Shown: positions 17,451-26,414 of the stretch, in pieces
Position numbering within the stretch: position 1 is the first letter of the stretch
Layout of the letters: each line of letters opens with the position of its first letter
Source: Amycolatopsis sp. NBC_01488
GTDB lineage: Bacteria > Actinomycetota > Actinomycetes > Mycobacteriales > Pseudonocardiaceae
Length of the DNA: 64,000 bases
Direction: 5' to 3'
NCBI RefSeq assembly: GCF_036227105.1
Contig: NZ_CP109434.1
Span: 3,476,001 to 3,540,000, forward strand
The notes under the pieces: generated by a model
What the model was told of the DNA's origin: nothing
Seen by the model: only the letters and a program-made list of their open reading frames with translations
Database searches by the model: none
Translations under genes and position numbers: made by a program

Positions 17451-19321
17451 TTAACGAAGGGCGGCCCGGATCGCGTCGAGCACGCCAGGGTCCTCGATGG
17501 TCGAGGGCACGGCTTCGTCGCGGCCGTCGGCGATCGCGCGCATGGTCTTGCGCAGGATCTTCCCGGACCGCGTCTTCGGCAGGGCGTCCACAATGGACAC
17601 ATCGCGGAACGCGGCGACCGGCCCGATGTCCCGGCGGACCATGGCCACCAGCTCGTCGCGCAGCTGCTCCTCGGGGATGTCCGCACCCGCCTTGAGTACG
17701 ACGAAACCGCGCGGCAGCTGGCCCTTGAGCTGGTCGGCGACGCCGATGACGGCGCACTCGGCGACGGCCGGGTGCGAAGCCAGCACGGCCTCCATCGAAC
17801 CCGTCGAAAGCCGGTGTCCGGCCACGTTGATGACGTCGTCGGTGCGGCCCATGACGAACAGGTAGCCGTCTTCGTCGAAGTACCCGGAGTCGCCGGTCAG
17901 GTAGAAGCCGTCGTAGCGGGAGAGGTAGGCCTCGCGGTAGCGCTCGTCGTCGCCCCACAGCGTCGGCAGCGAGCCCGGCGGCAGCGGCAGCTTCACCGTG
18001 ATGGCGCCTTCGCGCCCGGCCGGCAGCTCGTCGCCGGCCTGGTCGAGGATCCGGACGTCCCAGCCGGGGACGGGCTTGGTCGCGGACCCGGCCTTGACCT
18101 CCATCGGCTCCAGGCCGCGCGGGTTGGCCGCGATCGGCCAGCCGGTCTCGGTCTGCCACCAGTGGTCGATCACCGGCGTGCCGAGCTTCTCGTGCGCCCA
18201 GTGGTAGGTCTCCGGGTCGAGCCGCTCGCCGGCCATGAACAGCGTCCGGAACGCCTTGAGGTCGTACTTCTCCAGCTCGCGGGCGTCCGGGTCGACCTTC
18301 TTGATCGCCCGCAGCGCGGTCGGCGCGGTGAACAGCGCCTGGACGCCGTGCTCGGCGATGACCCGCCAGAACGCGCCCGCGTCCGGCGTGCCGACCGGCT
18401 TGCCTTCGTAGAGCACGGTCGTCGCGCCGACCAGCAGCGGCGCGTACACGATGTAGGAGTGCCCGACGACCCAGCCGACGTCGGAGGCCGTCCACCAGAT
18501 GTCGCCGGCGTGGACGTCGTAGACCGCGTCCATCGAGTAGGCGAGCGCGACCGCGTGGCCGCCGGTGTCGCGCACGACGCCCTTCGGCTTCCCGGTGGTC
18601 CCGGACGTGTAGAGGATGTAGAGCGGGTCGGTGGCGGCGACCGGCACCGGGTCCGCCGGGGTGGCGCCGGCCGCCAGCTCGTCCCAGTCGAGGTCGCGGC
18701 CGGCCAGCTCGGCGGGGCCCGCTCGCGCTGCAGCACGACGACGTGGTCCGGCTGGTGCTCGGTCATCCCGAGGGCGCCGTCGATGATCGGCTTGTACTCG
18801 ACCACCCGCGTCGGCTCGATGCCGCAGGACGCGGCCAGGATGACCTTGGGTTTCGCGTCTTCGATCCGCGCCGCGAGCTCCTTCGGTGCGAACCCGCCGA
18901 AGACCACCGAGTGCACCGCGCCGATCCTCGCGCAGGCCAGCATCGCGATCGCGGCTTCGGGCACCATCGGCAGGTAGACGATGACGCGGTCACCCTTCGT
19001 GACCCCCAGGGAGCTGAGCGCACCGGCGAACCGCGCGACCGTGTCCCGCAGCTCTTCGTAGGTGTAGGTGCGTTGCCGTCCGGTCACGGGAGAGTCCCAG
19101 ATCAGTGCGGCCTGGCCGCCTCGGCCGGCCTCGACGTGCCGGTCGAGCGCGTTGTAGGAGGTGTTCAGCTCGGCGTCCGGGAACCACCGGTAGAAGGGCG
19201 GGTTCGAGTCGTCCAGGGCCCGTTCCGGGGCCTTCGTCCAGCTGATTTTCCCGGCCGCTTCCAGCCAGAACGCGTCCGGCTCGGTCAGGCTCCGCTGGTA
19301 GGCCCCGGAGTACGCACCCAT
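17451..19321 (-). pseudogene. prpE: Propionyl-CoA synthetase (PrpE type) with one frameshift
   Basis: AMP-forming acyl-CoA synthetase of the PrpE subgroup, activating propionate or acetate. The N-terminal frame from the ATG at 19321 (GAYQRSLTEPDAFW, then RWFPDAELNTSYNALDRHVE) runs to about 18720 (VVVLQRERAP). The remainder, with the AMP-binding loop YTSGTTGKPKGVV, QTETGWP, and the C-terminal LPKTRSGKILRKTMR (acetylatable Lys), is in another frame. The span is 1871 nt, and one inserted base near 18720 restores a continuous protein of about 623 aa. All catalytic motifs are intact, so either a sequencing error or a fresh mutation is likely. Confidence 0.8.
17586..17598. repeat. GTCCA-N3-TGGAC palindrome copy (centre CAA)
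   Basis: Perfect copy in the propionyl-CoA synthetase gene, read as Ser-Ile-Val-Asp with an ATT codon. Confidence 0.6.
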
Positions 19322-19506
19322 TCCCGCTCCTTCGCGTCGGACGTCCGCTCCGGCCCCATCATGACGCGCGGGCGGCGGGCTTGCCGGATTCCGGGCAACC
19401 TGAAGACCCGGCAACCTCACGGCGGCCGGCTGCGTCCTAAGCTGGACCGCAGGAAAACGCCGCGTGGCGGTACCGAGCGAATACGGACAGTGAGGGGAGC
19501 CCGGCG

Positions 19507-21261
19507 GTGAACGGACTCGCGAGCGTGTTGCTCTCGCTAGCCCATTCCTTGTTCGGCCCGGGCTTTTGCCCCGGCGACTGGGTCTGGGCCACGAGTGCGG
19601 CCGGCGCGCTCGTCGCACTGCTGCCGCCGATCGGTGCGCTGGCGGTGGCGATCATCCGGAAGGGCACCGGCAACCGGTACGACGCCACGACGCTGGGGGT
19701 CTTCGGCGCGATCGGGCTGTTCAGCGCCCTGGTGCTGCCGTGGCTGCTGTCGAACGGCGTGTCGGGGGTCTTCCGGGCGGAGTTCGCGGGCCAGAAGTCC
19801 GGGCTGTCCAAGGCGGAGACGGCCACGTTGACCAGCGGCTTCTGCTGGGTGGACAACCAGAAGCAGTACCTGGGCGGGCGGCAAACCGTCTTCGACGTCT
19901 TTTCCGCCGGCAGCACCGGCCCCGACGACCTCCCGGTCTTCGTCTACCTTGCGGCCTTCGTCGTGCTCGGCGCCGGTTCGCTGCTGTTCGTGATGCTGCA
20001 GGGCCGCACGGCCTTCCGCCGCGGCCCGAAGTGGCCGTCGCGGTTCTTCTGGATCCCGTTCGCGGCGATGCTCGTGTTCAGCGTCGGCATGGAGGCCAAC
20101 ACCGCGCTGCACTTCTTCCTGGGTTTCCTGCCGTTCAGCGTGCTGGGCCTGATCCCGGTCGCGATGGTCGGCCCGCCGCCGTGGTCGGTGATCAACCGGC
20201 CGGACGTGCCGCCGCGCCGCGACCAGGAGCCGCAGGGGCCGCCGCCGTCGCAGGTCCAGCCGCGCCCGACCCCGCCGCCGCCACCCCCGGTCAACCGGCC
20301 GTACCCGAAGACGGCGCTGGCGTCCGCGCCCGAGCCCCCGCCGATGGCCGGCGCGCTCGCCGCGGCCCCGGGGCCGATCCCGCCGCCGCCCGGCTCGCGC
20401 AACGCAGGCGGCAGCCGCTACCGGCGCGTCAAGCAGCTCGGCGCGGGCGGCTTCGGCACGGTCTGGCAGGCCGTCGACACCCAGCTCAACCGCACGGTCG
20501 CGCTGAAGATCGCGCACGCGCCGGACCGCGACACCGCCGAGCGCATGCAGCGCGAGGCCCGGGCGCTGGCCGTGGTCAGCCACCCCAACTGCGTCAAGGT
20601 GTACGACCTCGCCGAGGAGCCGGACGGGCTCGCGCTGGTGATGGAGTACCTCGAGGGCCGTCCGCTGGCCGAGCTGGTCGACGGCCAGGGCCCGCTCGAC
20701 GACGTCGCGGCCGGCCGCCTGTGGGCCACCATGGCCGGCGCTTTGGCGGCGGCTCACGACAAGGGCGTCCTGCACCGCGACATCAAGCCGTCGAACGTCA
20801 TCCTCGACCCGAGCGGCCTGGCCCACCTGATCGACTTCGGCATCGCTCGCAGCCAGGGCGACTCGAAGATGACGGCGACCGGCATGATGATCGGCACGCC
20901 CGACTTCGTGGCCCCGGAGCAGGCGATGGGCGCGACGGCCTCCCCGGCGTCGGACGCGTGGCAGCTGGCGGCGACGATCAGCTACGCGCTGTCGGGCCAG
21001 CCCCCGCGCGGAACCCGCGAGACCCCGATGGCGGCGCTGATGGCGGCGGCGCGGGCCGAACCGGTGTCCCGGCTGCCGCAGCGAAGTGCGCACGCTCGCC
21101 TGCTGGCGGCTTCGCTGGACCCGGAGCCCCGGCGCCGTCCGACGTTGAACGCCGTACGGCGTGAGGTCGAGGGCTGGTTGTCGCGGGCGGGAAAGTCGGC
21201 CGACGGCCCGGTGACGCGGGTGGTGCCGCGCCAGCCGGGGGGCCAGCTGCCCCGCCGCTAG
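19507..21261 (+). CDS. Membrane-anchored Ser/Thr protein kinase with N-terminal transmembrane domain
   Basis: Protein of 584 aa with reversed architecture compared with PknB-type kinases. The N-terminal ~220 residues form four to five membrane helices (about 27-50, 62-84, 140-162, 180-222). A Pro-rich linker (about 230-300) follows, and the kinase domain is at the C-terminus (about 305-560). Catalytic elements are complete: LGAGGFGTVW, VALKIA, HRDIKPSNV, IDFGIA, APEQ. A Cys pair (FCPGD, GFCWVD) lies in predicted loops. The GTG at 19507 is divergent from prpE. No extracellular PASTA or sensor domain exists, so input probably comes through the membrane helices. Confidence 0.88.
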   Translation: MNGLASVLLSLAHSLFGPGFCPGDWVWATSAAGALVALLPPIGALAVAIIRKGTGNRYDATTLGVFGAIGLFSALVLPWLLSNGVSGVFRAEFAGQKSGLSKAETATLTSGFCWVDNQKQYLGGRQTVFDVFSAGSTGPDDLPVFVYLAAFVVLGAGSLLFVMLQGRTAFRRGPKWPSRFFWIPFAAMLVFSVGMEANTALHFFLGFLPFSVLGLIPVAMVGPPPWSVINRPDVPPRRDQEPQGPPPSQVQPRPTPPPPPPVNRPYPKTALASAPEPPPMAGALAAAPGPIPPPPGSRNAGGSRYRRVKQLGAGGFGTVWQAVDTQLNRTVALKIAHAPDRDTAERMQREARALAVVSHPNCVKVYDLAEEPDGLALVMEYLEGRPLAELVDGQGPLDDVAAGRLWATMAGALAAAHDKGVLHRDIKPSNVILDPSGLAHLIDFGIARSQGDSKMTATGMMIGTPDFVAPEQAMGATASPASDAWQLAATISYALSGQPPRGTRETPMAALMAAARAEPVSRLPQRSAHARLLAASLDPEPRRRPTLNAVRREVEGWLSRAGKSADGPVTRVVPRQPGGQLPRR

Positions 21262-21825
21262 CTGGGCTTCACGGCCGAGAAGATCAGCAGCTCCTTCGCC
21301 CGCAAGTCCACGCTGACCTGCTCGAACCCGGCCTTCTCGAGCCGTCCGGGGAACGTCGTCGCGTCGATGACGTTCATCGTGTCGCCGAGGTGCAGGAGCC
21401 GGAAGCGGAAGTTGAGCTGGCCGTCGCTGCCGCAGTACGTGCCGCCCGGGCGCAGGACCCGCGGCCTCGGCGAAGATCGCGTCCTGCAGTTCCCGGGTCG
21501 GCACGTGGTGCAGCATCGTGAAGCAGACGACGGCCGAGAACCGGCGGTCTTCGAAGGGCATCTCCGCGCCGCTGCCCTCGACGACCTCGGCGCGGTCGCC
21601 GTACTTCGCGCGCAGCAGCTCGGTCGACGCGTGGTCGATCTCCAGCACCGTCAGCTTCGGGACGGCGTCGAGCAGCACCTTCGTGGTGGCGCCGAACCCG
21701 GGCCCGATCTCGAGCACGTCGTCGCCCAGGTCGCGGTCCTTCAGCCACGGCGTAAGGCGTTCCTCGACGGTCGCCGCCCACTTCTCGGAGCTGCAGATCT
21801 TGCGGTGGATCAGGTTCATCGGCAT
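21258..21825 (-). pseudogene. Class I SAM-dependent methyltransferase with one frameshift
   Basis: UbiE/type-11 methyltransferase with motif I VLEIGPGFGATT, acidic loop VLEIDHASTELL and post-motif SAVVCFTMLHHV in the frame starting at 21825. After LQDAIFAEAA (about 21463) the reading continues in a different frame as RVLRPGGTYCG and ends KELLIFSAVKPS at 21258, overlapping the kinase stop codon. The span of 568 nt is one base over a multiple of three. Frame restoration gives a normal 188-residue enzyme. The substrate is unknown. It is the third single-base shift in this part of the window. Confidence 0.75.
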
Positions 21826-21880
21826 GCGTCCGACGCTAGGACGCCCCGCAGGTGACCGGTAGCCGATAGCCTGACAAACG

Positions 21881-22615
21881 ATGTCGCGAAACAGCCAGGC
21901 CATGCTCCTCGGCGAGGTCGACCTGCCCGCCGGCACCTGGTTCCCGTGGCACGAGCACCCGGTGCACCAGCTGGTCTGGTCGGCCCGCGGAGTCGTCGCG
22001 GTGAAGTCCGGCGACGCGGGCTGGGTCCTCCCGCCGACGCGGCCGCTGTGGATCCCGGCGGGCGTCCAGCACCGCACGGGCGCGCTCGGCCGGGCGGCGC
22101 TGCGCGGCATCTACGCCGACCCCGCGTTGTCGCCGGTGTCGTGGCCGTCGCCGCGGCTGGTCGTGGTCCGGCCGCTGCTGCGCGAGCTCCTGGAGTACCT
22201 GACCGGCGACAGCGTCGCCCCGGCGGCGCGGCTGCGCGCCGAGGCCGTGGCGTTCGACCTGCTCGAGCCGCTGGACGTGGTCCCGATCGTGGTGCCGTCC
22301 CCGGCCGACCCGCGAGCGCGGGACGTCGAGCGGGCCGTCCTGGCGAACCCGGCGGACCCGCGGAGCCTGGCGGAGTTCGGGCGGGACGTCGGAGCGGCGG
22401 AACGGACGCTGGCGCGCATCTTCGTCCGCGAGTGCCGGATGCCGTTCGGAACGTGGCGCACGCAGGTGCGGCTGCGGGCGTCGCTGCCGCTGCTGGCCCA
22501 GGGAGCGTCGATGGAGACCGTGGCGCACCGGGTGGGGTACAGCTCGGCGAGCGCGTTCGTGGCGGCCTTCCGGCGGGCCGTCGGGGTCACACCGGGGGCC
22601 TACTTCGCCGGCTGA
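21881..22615 (+). CDS. AraC-family transcriptional regulator
   Basis: Protein of 244 aa with an N-terminal cupin (TWFPWHEHPVHQLVWSARG with two His in the barrel) and a C-terminal AraC HTH_18 pair (SLAEFGRDVGAAERTLARIF, then VAHRVGYSSASAFVAAFRRA). It is divergent from the frameshifted methyltransferase, which could be its target. A TAGCCT hexamer lies 8 nt before the ATG, suggesting a near-leaderless transcript. It is convergent with the mannosyltransferase gene, with one base between stops. Confidence 0.88.
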   Translation: MSRNSQAMLLGEVDLPAGTWFPWHEHPVHQLVWSARGVVAVKSGDAGWVLPPTRPLWIPAGVQHRTGALGRAALRGIYADPALSPVSWPSPRLVVVRPLLRELLEYLTGDSVAPAARLRAEAVAFDLLEPLDVVPIVVPSPADPRARDVERAVLANPADPRSLAEFGRDVGAAERTLARIFVRECRMPFGTWRTQVRLRASLPLLAQGASMETVAHRVGYSSASAFVAAFRRAVGVTPGAYFAG

Positions 22616-22616
22616 G

Positions 22617-24185
22617 CTACCGCCAGGACGGCAGCCAGCGTTCGGCGTCCCACTGGCCCGTGGTGATCGCGACGCCGTTCAGGATCGGCCACAGCCAGGC
22701 GAAGTTCGCCACCACCAGGCCCACGTACAGCGACACCACGAGCAGACCGGTCCCGCGTCTCTCGAACCCTCGCCGGGCGCTGCCCAGGATCTGGCCCAGG
22801 CACAACGTCAACCCGAGCACCAGGAACGCCGCCAACGGCGTCGCGTAGAAGAAGTACATCTGGCGGTCGATGTTGGTGAACCAGAAGACGTACCCGCCGA
22901 GGTAGCCGACCAGCACCGCCGCGTAGCGCCAGTCCGCGCGGAACACCGAGCGCCACACCGACCAGCCCAGCATCGGGATCGCCAGCCACCACATCGCCGG
23001 CGTGCCGATCAGCATCGTCGCGCTGACGCAGCGGGACTCGCCGCAGCCGGTGACGTCGCCGTCGTAGCTGTAGAGCATCGGGCGCAGCCCCATCGGCCAC
23101 GTCCACGGCTTCGACTCCCACGGGTGCGGGTTGTCCTTGGGCGTCACCAGCGTTTCGTGGAAGTGCAGGACGTTGCCGGTGTAGTCGGCGAGCGAGCGCA
23201 GCGACGCCGGCACCCACGACCAGATGCCCGGCGCGATGTCCTTGATCTCGGTGTAGTGCCGGTCGGTCGCGGTCTCGCTCGCGAACCAGGCCCAGTACGC
23301 GCTCAGGTACATCAGGAACGGGATGACCAGGATCGCCCACAGCGCCGGCAGCACGTCCCGGCGGAGGGTGCCCAGCCAGGGGCGCTCGACGCCCGCCGCG
23401 CGGCGCGCCGCGACGTCGAAGAACACGCACAGCAGCCCGAACGCGACGATGTAGTACAGCGCCGACCACTTGACGCCGAAGGTCAGCCCGATCATCAGCC
23501 CGGTCGCGAACCGCCACCAGCGGAAGCCCAGCTTGGGACCCCACACGGACTCGTTGACCCAGCCCTCGCGCACGGCCGTCGCGAGCCGGGAGCGCACCTG
23601 ATCGCGGTCGACGAGCAGGCAGGCGAACGCGGCGAGCACGAACAGCGCGATGAAGATGTCGAGCATGCCCATCCGCGACTGCAGGTGCAGCACGCCGTCG
23701 CTGATCACGAGGATGCCCGCGATGCCGCCGAGCAGCGTCGAGCGGGTCAGCCGGCGGGCGACGCGGACGGTCAGCAGCACCATCAGCGTGCCGGCCAGCG
23801 CGGGCACGATCCGCCAGCCCCAGCCGTTGTAGCCGAACAGCCATTCGCCGATCGCGATCAGCTGCTTCGCCAGCGGCGGGTGGACGACCAGCTCGTAGCC
23901 GTAGTTGTCCTCGTAACCGCCGTTGCGCAGCATCTCCCACGCCTGCGGCACGTAGTGCTTCTCGTCGAAGACCGGGCTGCCCTTGTCCGTCGGCACGCCG
24001 AGGTTCTGCAGCCGGACGATGCCGCCGATCACGGTCAGCACGAGGGTGACGACCCAGCCGCGCAGCCGGTCGGCCGGCATGCCGCGGCCGAGCAGGGTCA
24101 CTTCGCGGTCGGTCGGCGGCCGGAGCGCCTCGACCGGGTCCGGCCGGACGCTTTCGTCGTCGGGACGGGTCAGCACGGCGGTCAC
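22617..24185 (-). CDS. Dolichyl-phosphate-mannose:protein O-mannosyltransferase (PMT family)
   Basis: Polytopic membrane glycosyltransferase of 522 aa that transfers mannose from polyprenyl-phosphate-mannose to Ser/Thr of Sec-exported proteins. About ten to eleven hydrophobic segments are present. The first extracytoplasmic loop has the PMT acidic motif FDEKHYVPQAWEM (about residues 71-83), and the PMT_4TMC C-terminus contains YLGGYVFWFTNIDRQMYFFY. It corresponds by position to Rv1002c of M. tuberculosis next to rsmI. The GTG at 24185 has a TAGGAT -10-like hexamer 7 nt upstream, so it is probably leaderless and divergent from rsmI. Confidence 0.92.
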   Translation of the reverse strand: MTAVLTRPDDESVRPDPVEALRPPTDREVTLLGRGMPADRLRGWVVTLVLTVIGGIVRLQNLGVPTDKGSPVFDEKHYVPQAWEMLRNGGYEDNYGYELVVHPPLAKQLIAIGEWLFGYNGWGWRIVPALAGTLMVLLTVRVARRLTRSTLLGGIAGILVISDGVLHLQSRMGMLDIFIALFVLAAFACLLVDRDQVRSRLATAVREGWVNESVWGPKLGFRWWRFATGLMIGLTFGVKWSALYYIVAFGLLCVFFDVAARRAAGVERPWLGTLRRDVLPALWAILVIPFLMYLSAYWAWFASETATDRHYTEIKDIAPGIWSWVPASLRSLADYTGNVLHFHETLVTPKDNPHPWESKPWTWPMGLRPMLYSYDGDVTGCGESRCVSATMLIGTPAMWWLAIPMLGWSVWRSVFRADWRYAAVLVGYLGGYVFWFTNIDRQMYFFYATPLAAFLVLGLTLCLGQILGSARRGFERRGTGLLVVSLYVGLVVANFAWLWPILNGVAITTGQWDAERWLPSWR

Positions 24186-24241
24186 GGGGGCGATCCTACG
24201 GGCGGGGCAGGGCGTCCGTCGTCCGGATCCGCTGATCAGCC

Positions 24242-24247
24242 TAGGCT
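24242..24247 (+). promoter_or_regulatory. TAGGCT -10 element, leaderless promoter of rsmI
   Basis: TAGGCT is followed by exactly 6 nt and then the GTG start. There is no room for a 5' leader, so transcription should begin at the start codon. Confidence 0.6.
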
Positions 24248-24253
24248 GGGCGG

Positions 24254-25105
24254 GTGAGTGCCCCCCTGGTTCCCGGTCGTCTCGTGCTGGCCGCGACCCC
24301 GCTCGGCGACGTCCGCGACGCGTCGCCCCGGCTGGCCGAAGCGCTGGCGGAAGCCGACGTCATCGCGGCCGAGGACACCCGAAGGCTGCGGTCCTTGACG
24401 ACCGCGCTGGGCGTCACGCCGCGCGGCCGGGTGGTGAGCTTCTACGAAGACGTCGAGACGGCGCGCCTGCCCAAGTTGCTCGAATCGTTACGCGCGGGGG
24501 AGACGGTGGTCCTCGTGACGGACGCCGGTATGCCCAGTGTGTCCGATCCGGGCTTCCGCCTCGTGGCGGCGTGCGTCGCCGAAGCGCTTCCGGTGACGTG
24601 CCTTCCGGGGCCGTCGGCGGTGACGACGGCGCTCGCTTTGTCCGGTTTGCCGTGTGACCGCTTCTGCTTCGAGGGCTTCGCGCCGCGCAAGCCGGGCGAA
24701 CGGGCTCGCTGGCTCACGTCGTTGCGTGACGAGCCTCGGACGGCGGTGTTCTTCGAGTCCCCGCACCGATTGGCGTCCCTGCTGGCGGACGCGGCTTCGG
24801 TACTGGGCGACTCGCGTCAGGCCGCGGTGTGCCGCGAGCTGACGAAGACGTACGAAGAGGTGAAGCGGGGAACGCTTTCCTTCTTGGCGGAGTGGGCCTC
24901 CGACGGCGTGCGCGGAGAGATCACGGTGGTGCTTTCCGGGGCGGAGCCACGAGAAGTGGCGGTGGCGGACCTGGTGGGCGAAGTCCAGTCCCGAGTGGAC
25001 GCGGGCGAGCGCCTGAAGTCCGCGGCGGCGGAGGTCGCCGAAGCGGCGGGAGTGTCCAAAAAGGAGCTTTACGACGCCGTTCTCGCCGCGCGCACAGCGA
25101 AGTAG
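24254..25105 (+). CDS. rsmI: 16S rRNA (cytidine(1402)-2'-O)-methyltransferase RsmI
   Basis: Tetrapyrrole-methylase-fold enzyme of 283 aa that 2'-O-methylates C1402 in the ribosomal P site using SAM. Motifs: N-terminal ATPLGDVRDASPR, IAAEDTRRLRSL, VTDAGMPSVSDPGFRL, LPGPSAVTTALALSG and FFESPHRL. Length matches the family. The GTG at 24254 fits the leaderless TAGGCT promoter. Its position next to the PMT gene is the same as in mycobacteria. C-terminal HTH-like tail (EAAGVSKKELYDAVL) is also typical. Confidence 0.95.
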   Translation: MSAPLVPGRLVLAATPLGDVRDASPRLAEALAEADVIAAEDTRRLRSLTTALGVTPRGRVVSFYEDVETARLPKLLESLRAGETVVLVTDAGMPSVSDPGFRLVAACVAEALPVTCLPGPSAVTTALALSGLPCDRFCFEGFAPRKPGERARWLTSLRDEPRTAVFFESPHRLASLLADAASVLGDSRQAAVCRELTKTYEEVKRGTLSFLAEWASDGVRGEITVVLSGAEPREVAVADLVGEVQSRVDAGERLKSAAAEVAEAAGVSKKELYDAVLAARTAK

Positions 25106-25335
25106 CGCGGACCAGGGACGCCCCCGCGGCGGCGCGTAACGGTGAGATCGAAGAGTGGACGTCGAACGACGACATCGGCGCCGTGTTCGCGGGTGAGATG
25201 CTCGCGGCCACCGAGTATCAGTGGCACGTTGCTCGCCGCAGTGGTCCCGGACCGGGCGGGCGGCGTCGACGCGCTGTGGGACGCGGATCTCACGCTGATC
25301 CACTGACGGGGCTGAGTCCAACTAGGGTGGACCGT

Positions 25336-25836
25336 GTGAAACGGGGTGGACTGGGCGAGGATCTCACCGCCGAACTTGACCCTTCCGAGCCGTTCGACGA
25401 GATACCGCTCTACTCCCGTGACTCCGATGTGGCCTTCTTCGGTGGCCGGCCGGTCCGGGAAGCGAACGAGATCTTGATCCGCTACTCGGCCCGGTTTCTC
25501 GCCGACGTGGTCGGTGTCGTCGAGCCGGCAGGTGGTGAGCCTGCCCACCGGTATCTGATGGTCTCATTGCTGGAATGGACCGATTGCCGTGATGCCGGCT
25601 CCACGGGCCGGCCGGCTGGTTCCGAACTTCTCCTCGTGCCCTGGTTCTGGATCGGCGACCTGGCGCATCCGGCCATGAGGTCGTTCGAGATGTCGGCCGG
25701 CACCTCGATGTGCGCGCGGTTCGCCGAGTCTTCGCTTGGGTCCGGTGGCGAATTCCGGGTGTATGAGAATTTCAGCACCTGGAGTGACGGAGAAGTGTCG
25801 GCCAGGGTCTACGTCGAAGCCGTCGTGGCTGGTTGA
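25336..25836 (+). CDS. Hypothetical protein, no recognised family
   Basis: Protein of 166 aa, acidic at the N-terminus (LGEDLTAELDPSEPFDEIPL), with a central segment ANEILIRYSARFLADVVGVV and a hydrophobic/aromatic stretch LLLVPWFWIGDLAHP. No signal peptide or clear membrane helix. TAGGGT lies 7 nt upstream of the GTG at 25336, which supports this start over the long upstream open frame (25106-25335), where no homology or coding character is evident. Its GC content and codon choice appear lower than its neighbours', so it may have been acquired. It ends 2 bp before the convergent TetR gene. Confidence 0.6.
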   Translation: MKRGGLGEDLTAELDPSEPFDEIPLYSRDSDVAFFGGRPVREANEILIRYSARFLADVVGVVEPAGGEPAHRYLMVSLLEWTDCRDAGSTGRPAGSELLLVPWFWIGDLAHPAMRSFEMSAGTSMCARFAESSLGSGGEFRVYENFSTWSDGEVSARVYVEAVVAG

Positions 25837-25838
25837 GA

Positions 25839-26372
25839 TCACGTCAGTAAAGCGGTAACCGCGGCATACGCCTTCTCCGCGTCCGGCGCATCCCCGGTGA
25901 TCACATCCGTGTACACGAACGACTCGCCGATCCGCACCAGGAGGTAGGCCAGGTCCGGCACCGGCAACGGCGGCTCCAGCCGCCCAGCCGTGACCTCCCC
26001 GACCAGCAGCTTCTCGAGCTCCGCCGTAGTCCGTTGCTGGCAAACGCTTGCGCGGGTCGTCAGCAGCCGCAAAGCCCGCTCTGGCTCGCGGCGCAGGAAG
26101 TCCCGAAAAGGCGGCGAATCGTTCGCAAACCGAACATATCCGCTCACGAAGTCGGCCACCCCCGCAGCCCCACGGCCGACGCACGAAGGCCACAACCGCG
26201 CGATGGAGGCGGACGAAAGCGACCAAAGGATCTCCCCGAGCAGCCGATTCCGGGACCCGACCCGGCGATGCAGTGTCGCCCGGCTGATCGACAGCGCTTC
26301 CGCCAGTTCGCCCATGTCCACCCGGCGGCCGGCCAGGAACCACTCGCGCGCCAGTTCGAACTCCTGAGACAT
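25839..26372 (-). CDS. TetR-family regulator, QsdR-like
   Basis: Protein of 177 aa with the compact N-terminus REWFLAGRRVDMGELAEALS, then ISRATLHRRVGSRNRLLGEI, seen in QsdR-like regulators (first described beside a quorum-quenching lactonase in Rhodococcus). The ligand-binding half is short and includes PFRDFLRREPERALRLLTTR. The ATG at 26372 lies within a perfect TGAGACAT-N8-ATGTCTCA dyad, so the protein probably represses itself and the divergent oxidoreductase. The inducer is unknown. Confidence 0.82.
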   Translation of the reverse strand: MSQEFELAREWFLAGRRVDMGELAEALSISRATLHRRVGSRNRLLGEILWSLSSASIARLWPSCVGRGAAGVADFVSGYVRFANDSPPFRDFLRREPERALRLLTTRASVCQQRTTAELEKLLVGEVTAGRLEPPLPVPDLAYLLVRIGESFVYTDVITGDAPDAEKAYAAVTALLT

Positions 26373-26388
26373 ATGCCAGAATGTCTCA
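26365..26388. promoter_or_regulatory. Perfect 24-bp dyad operator between the QsdR-like and oxidoreductase genes
   Basis: TGAGACAT (26365-26372) and ATGTCTCA (26381-26388) are exact inverted repeats around an 8-bp centre. It overlaps the regulator's start codon and ends 26 bp before the oxidoreductase start codon. This is the size and geometry of a TetR-dimer operator controlling both genes. Confidence 0.65.
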
Positions 26389-26414
26389 CGGCTTCGATGG
26401 GAAGGGAAACCCAG

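Noticed and set aside
25106..25335. N-terminal extension of the hypothetical protein at 25336
   Set aside because: The upstream open frame shows no coding bias and a TAGGGT element fits the GTG at 25336.
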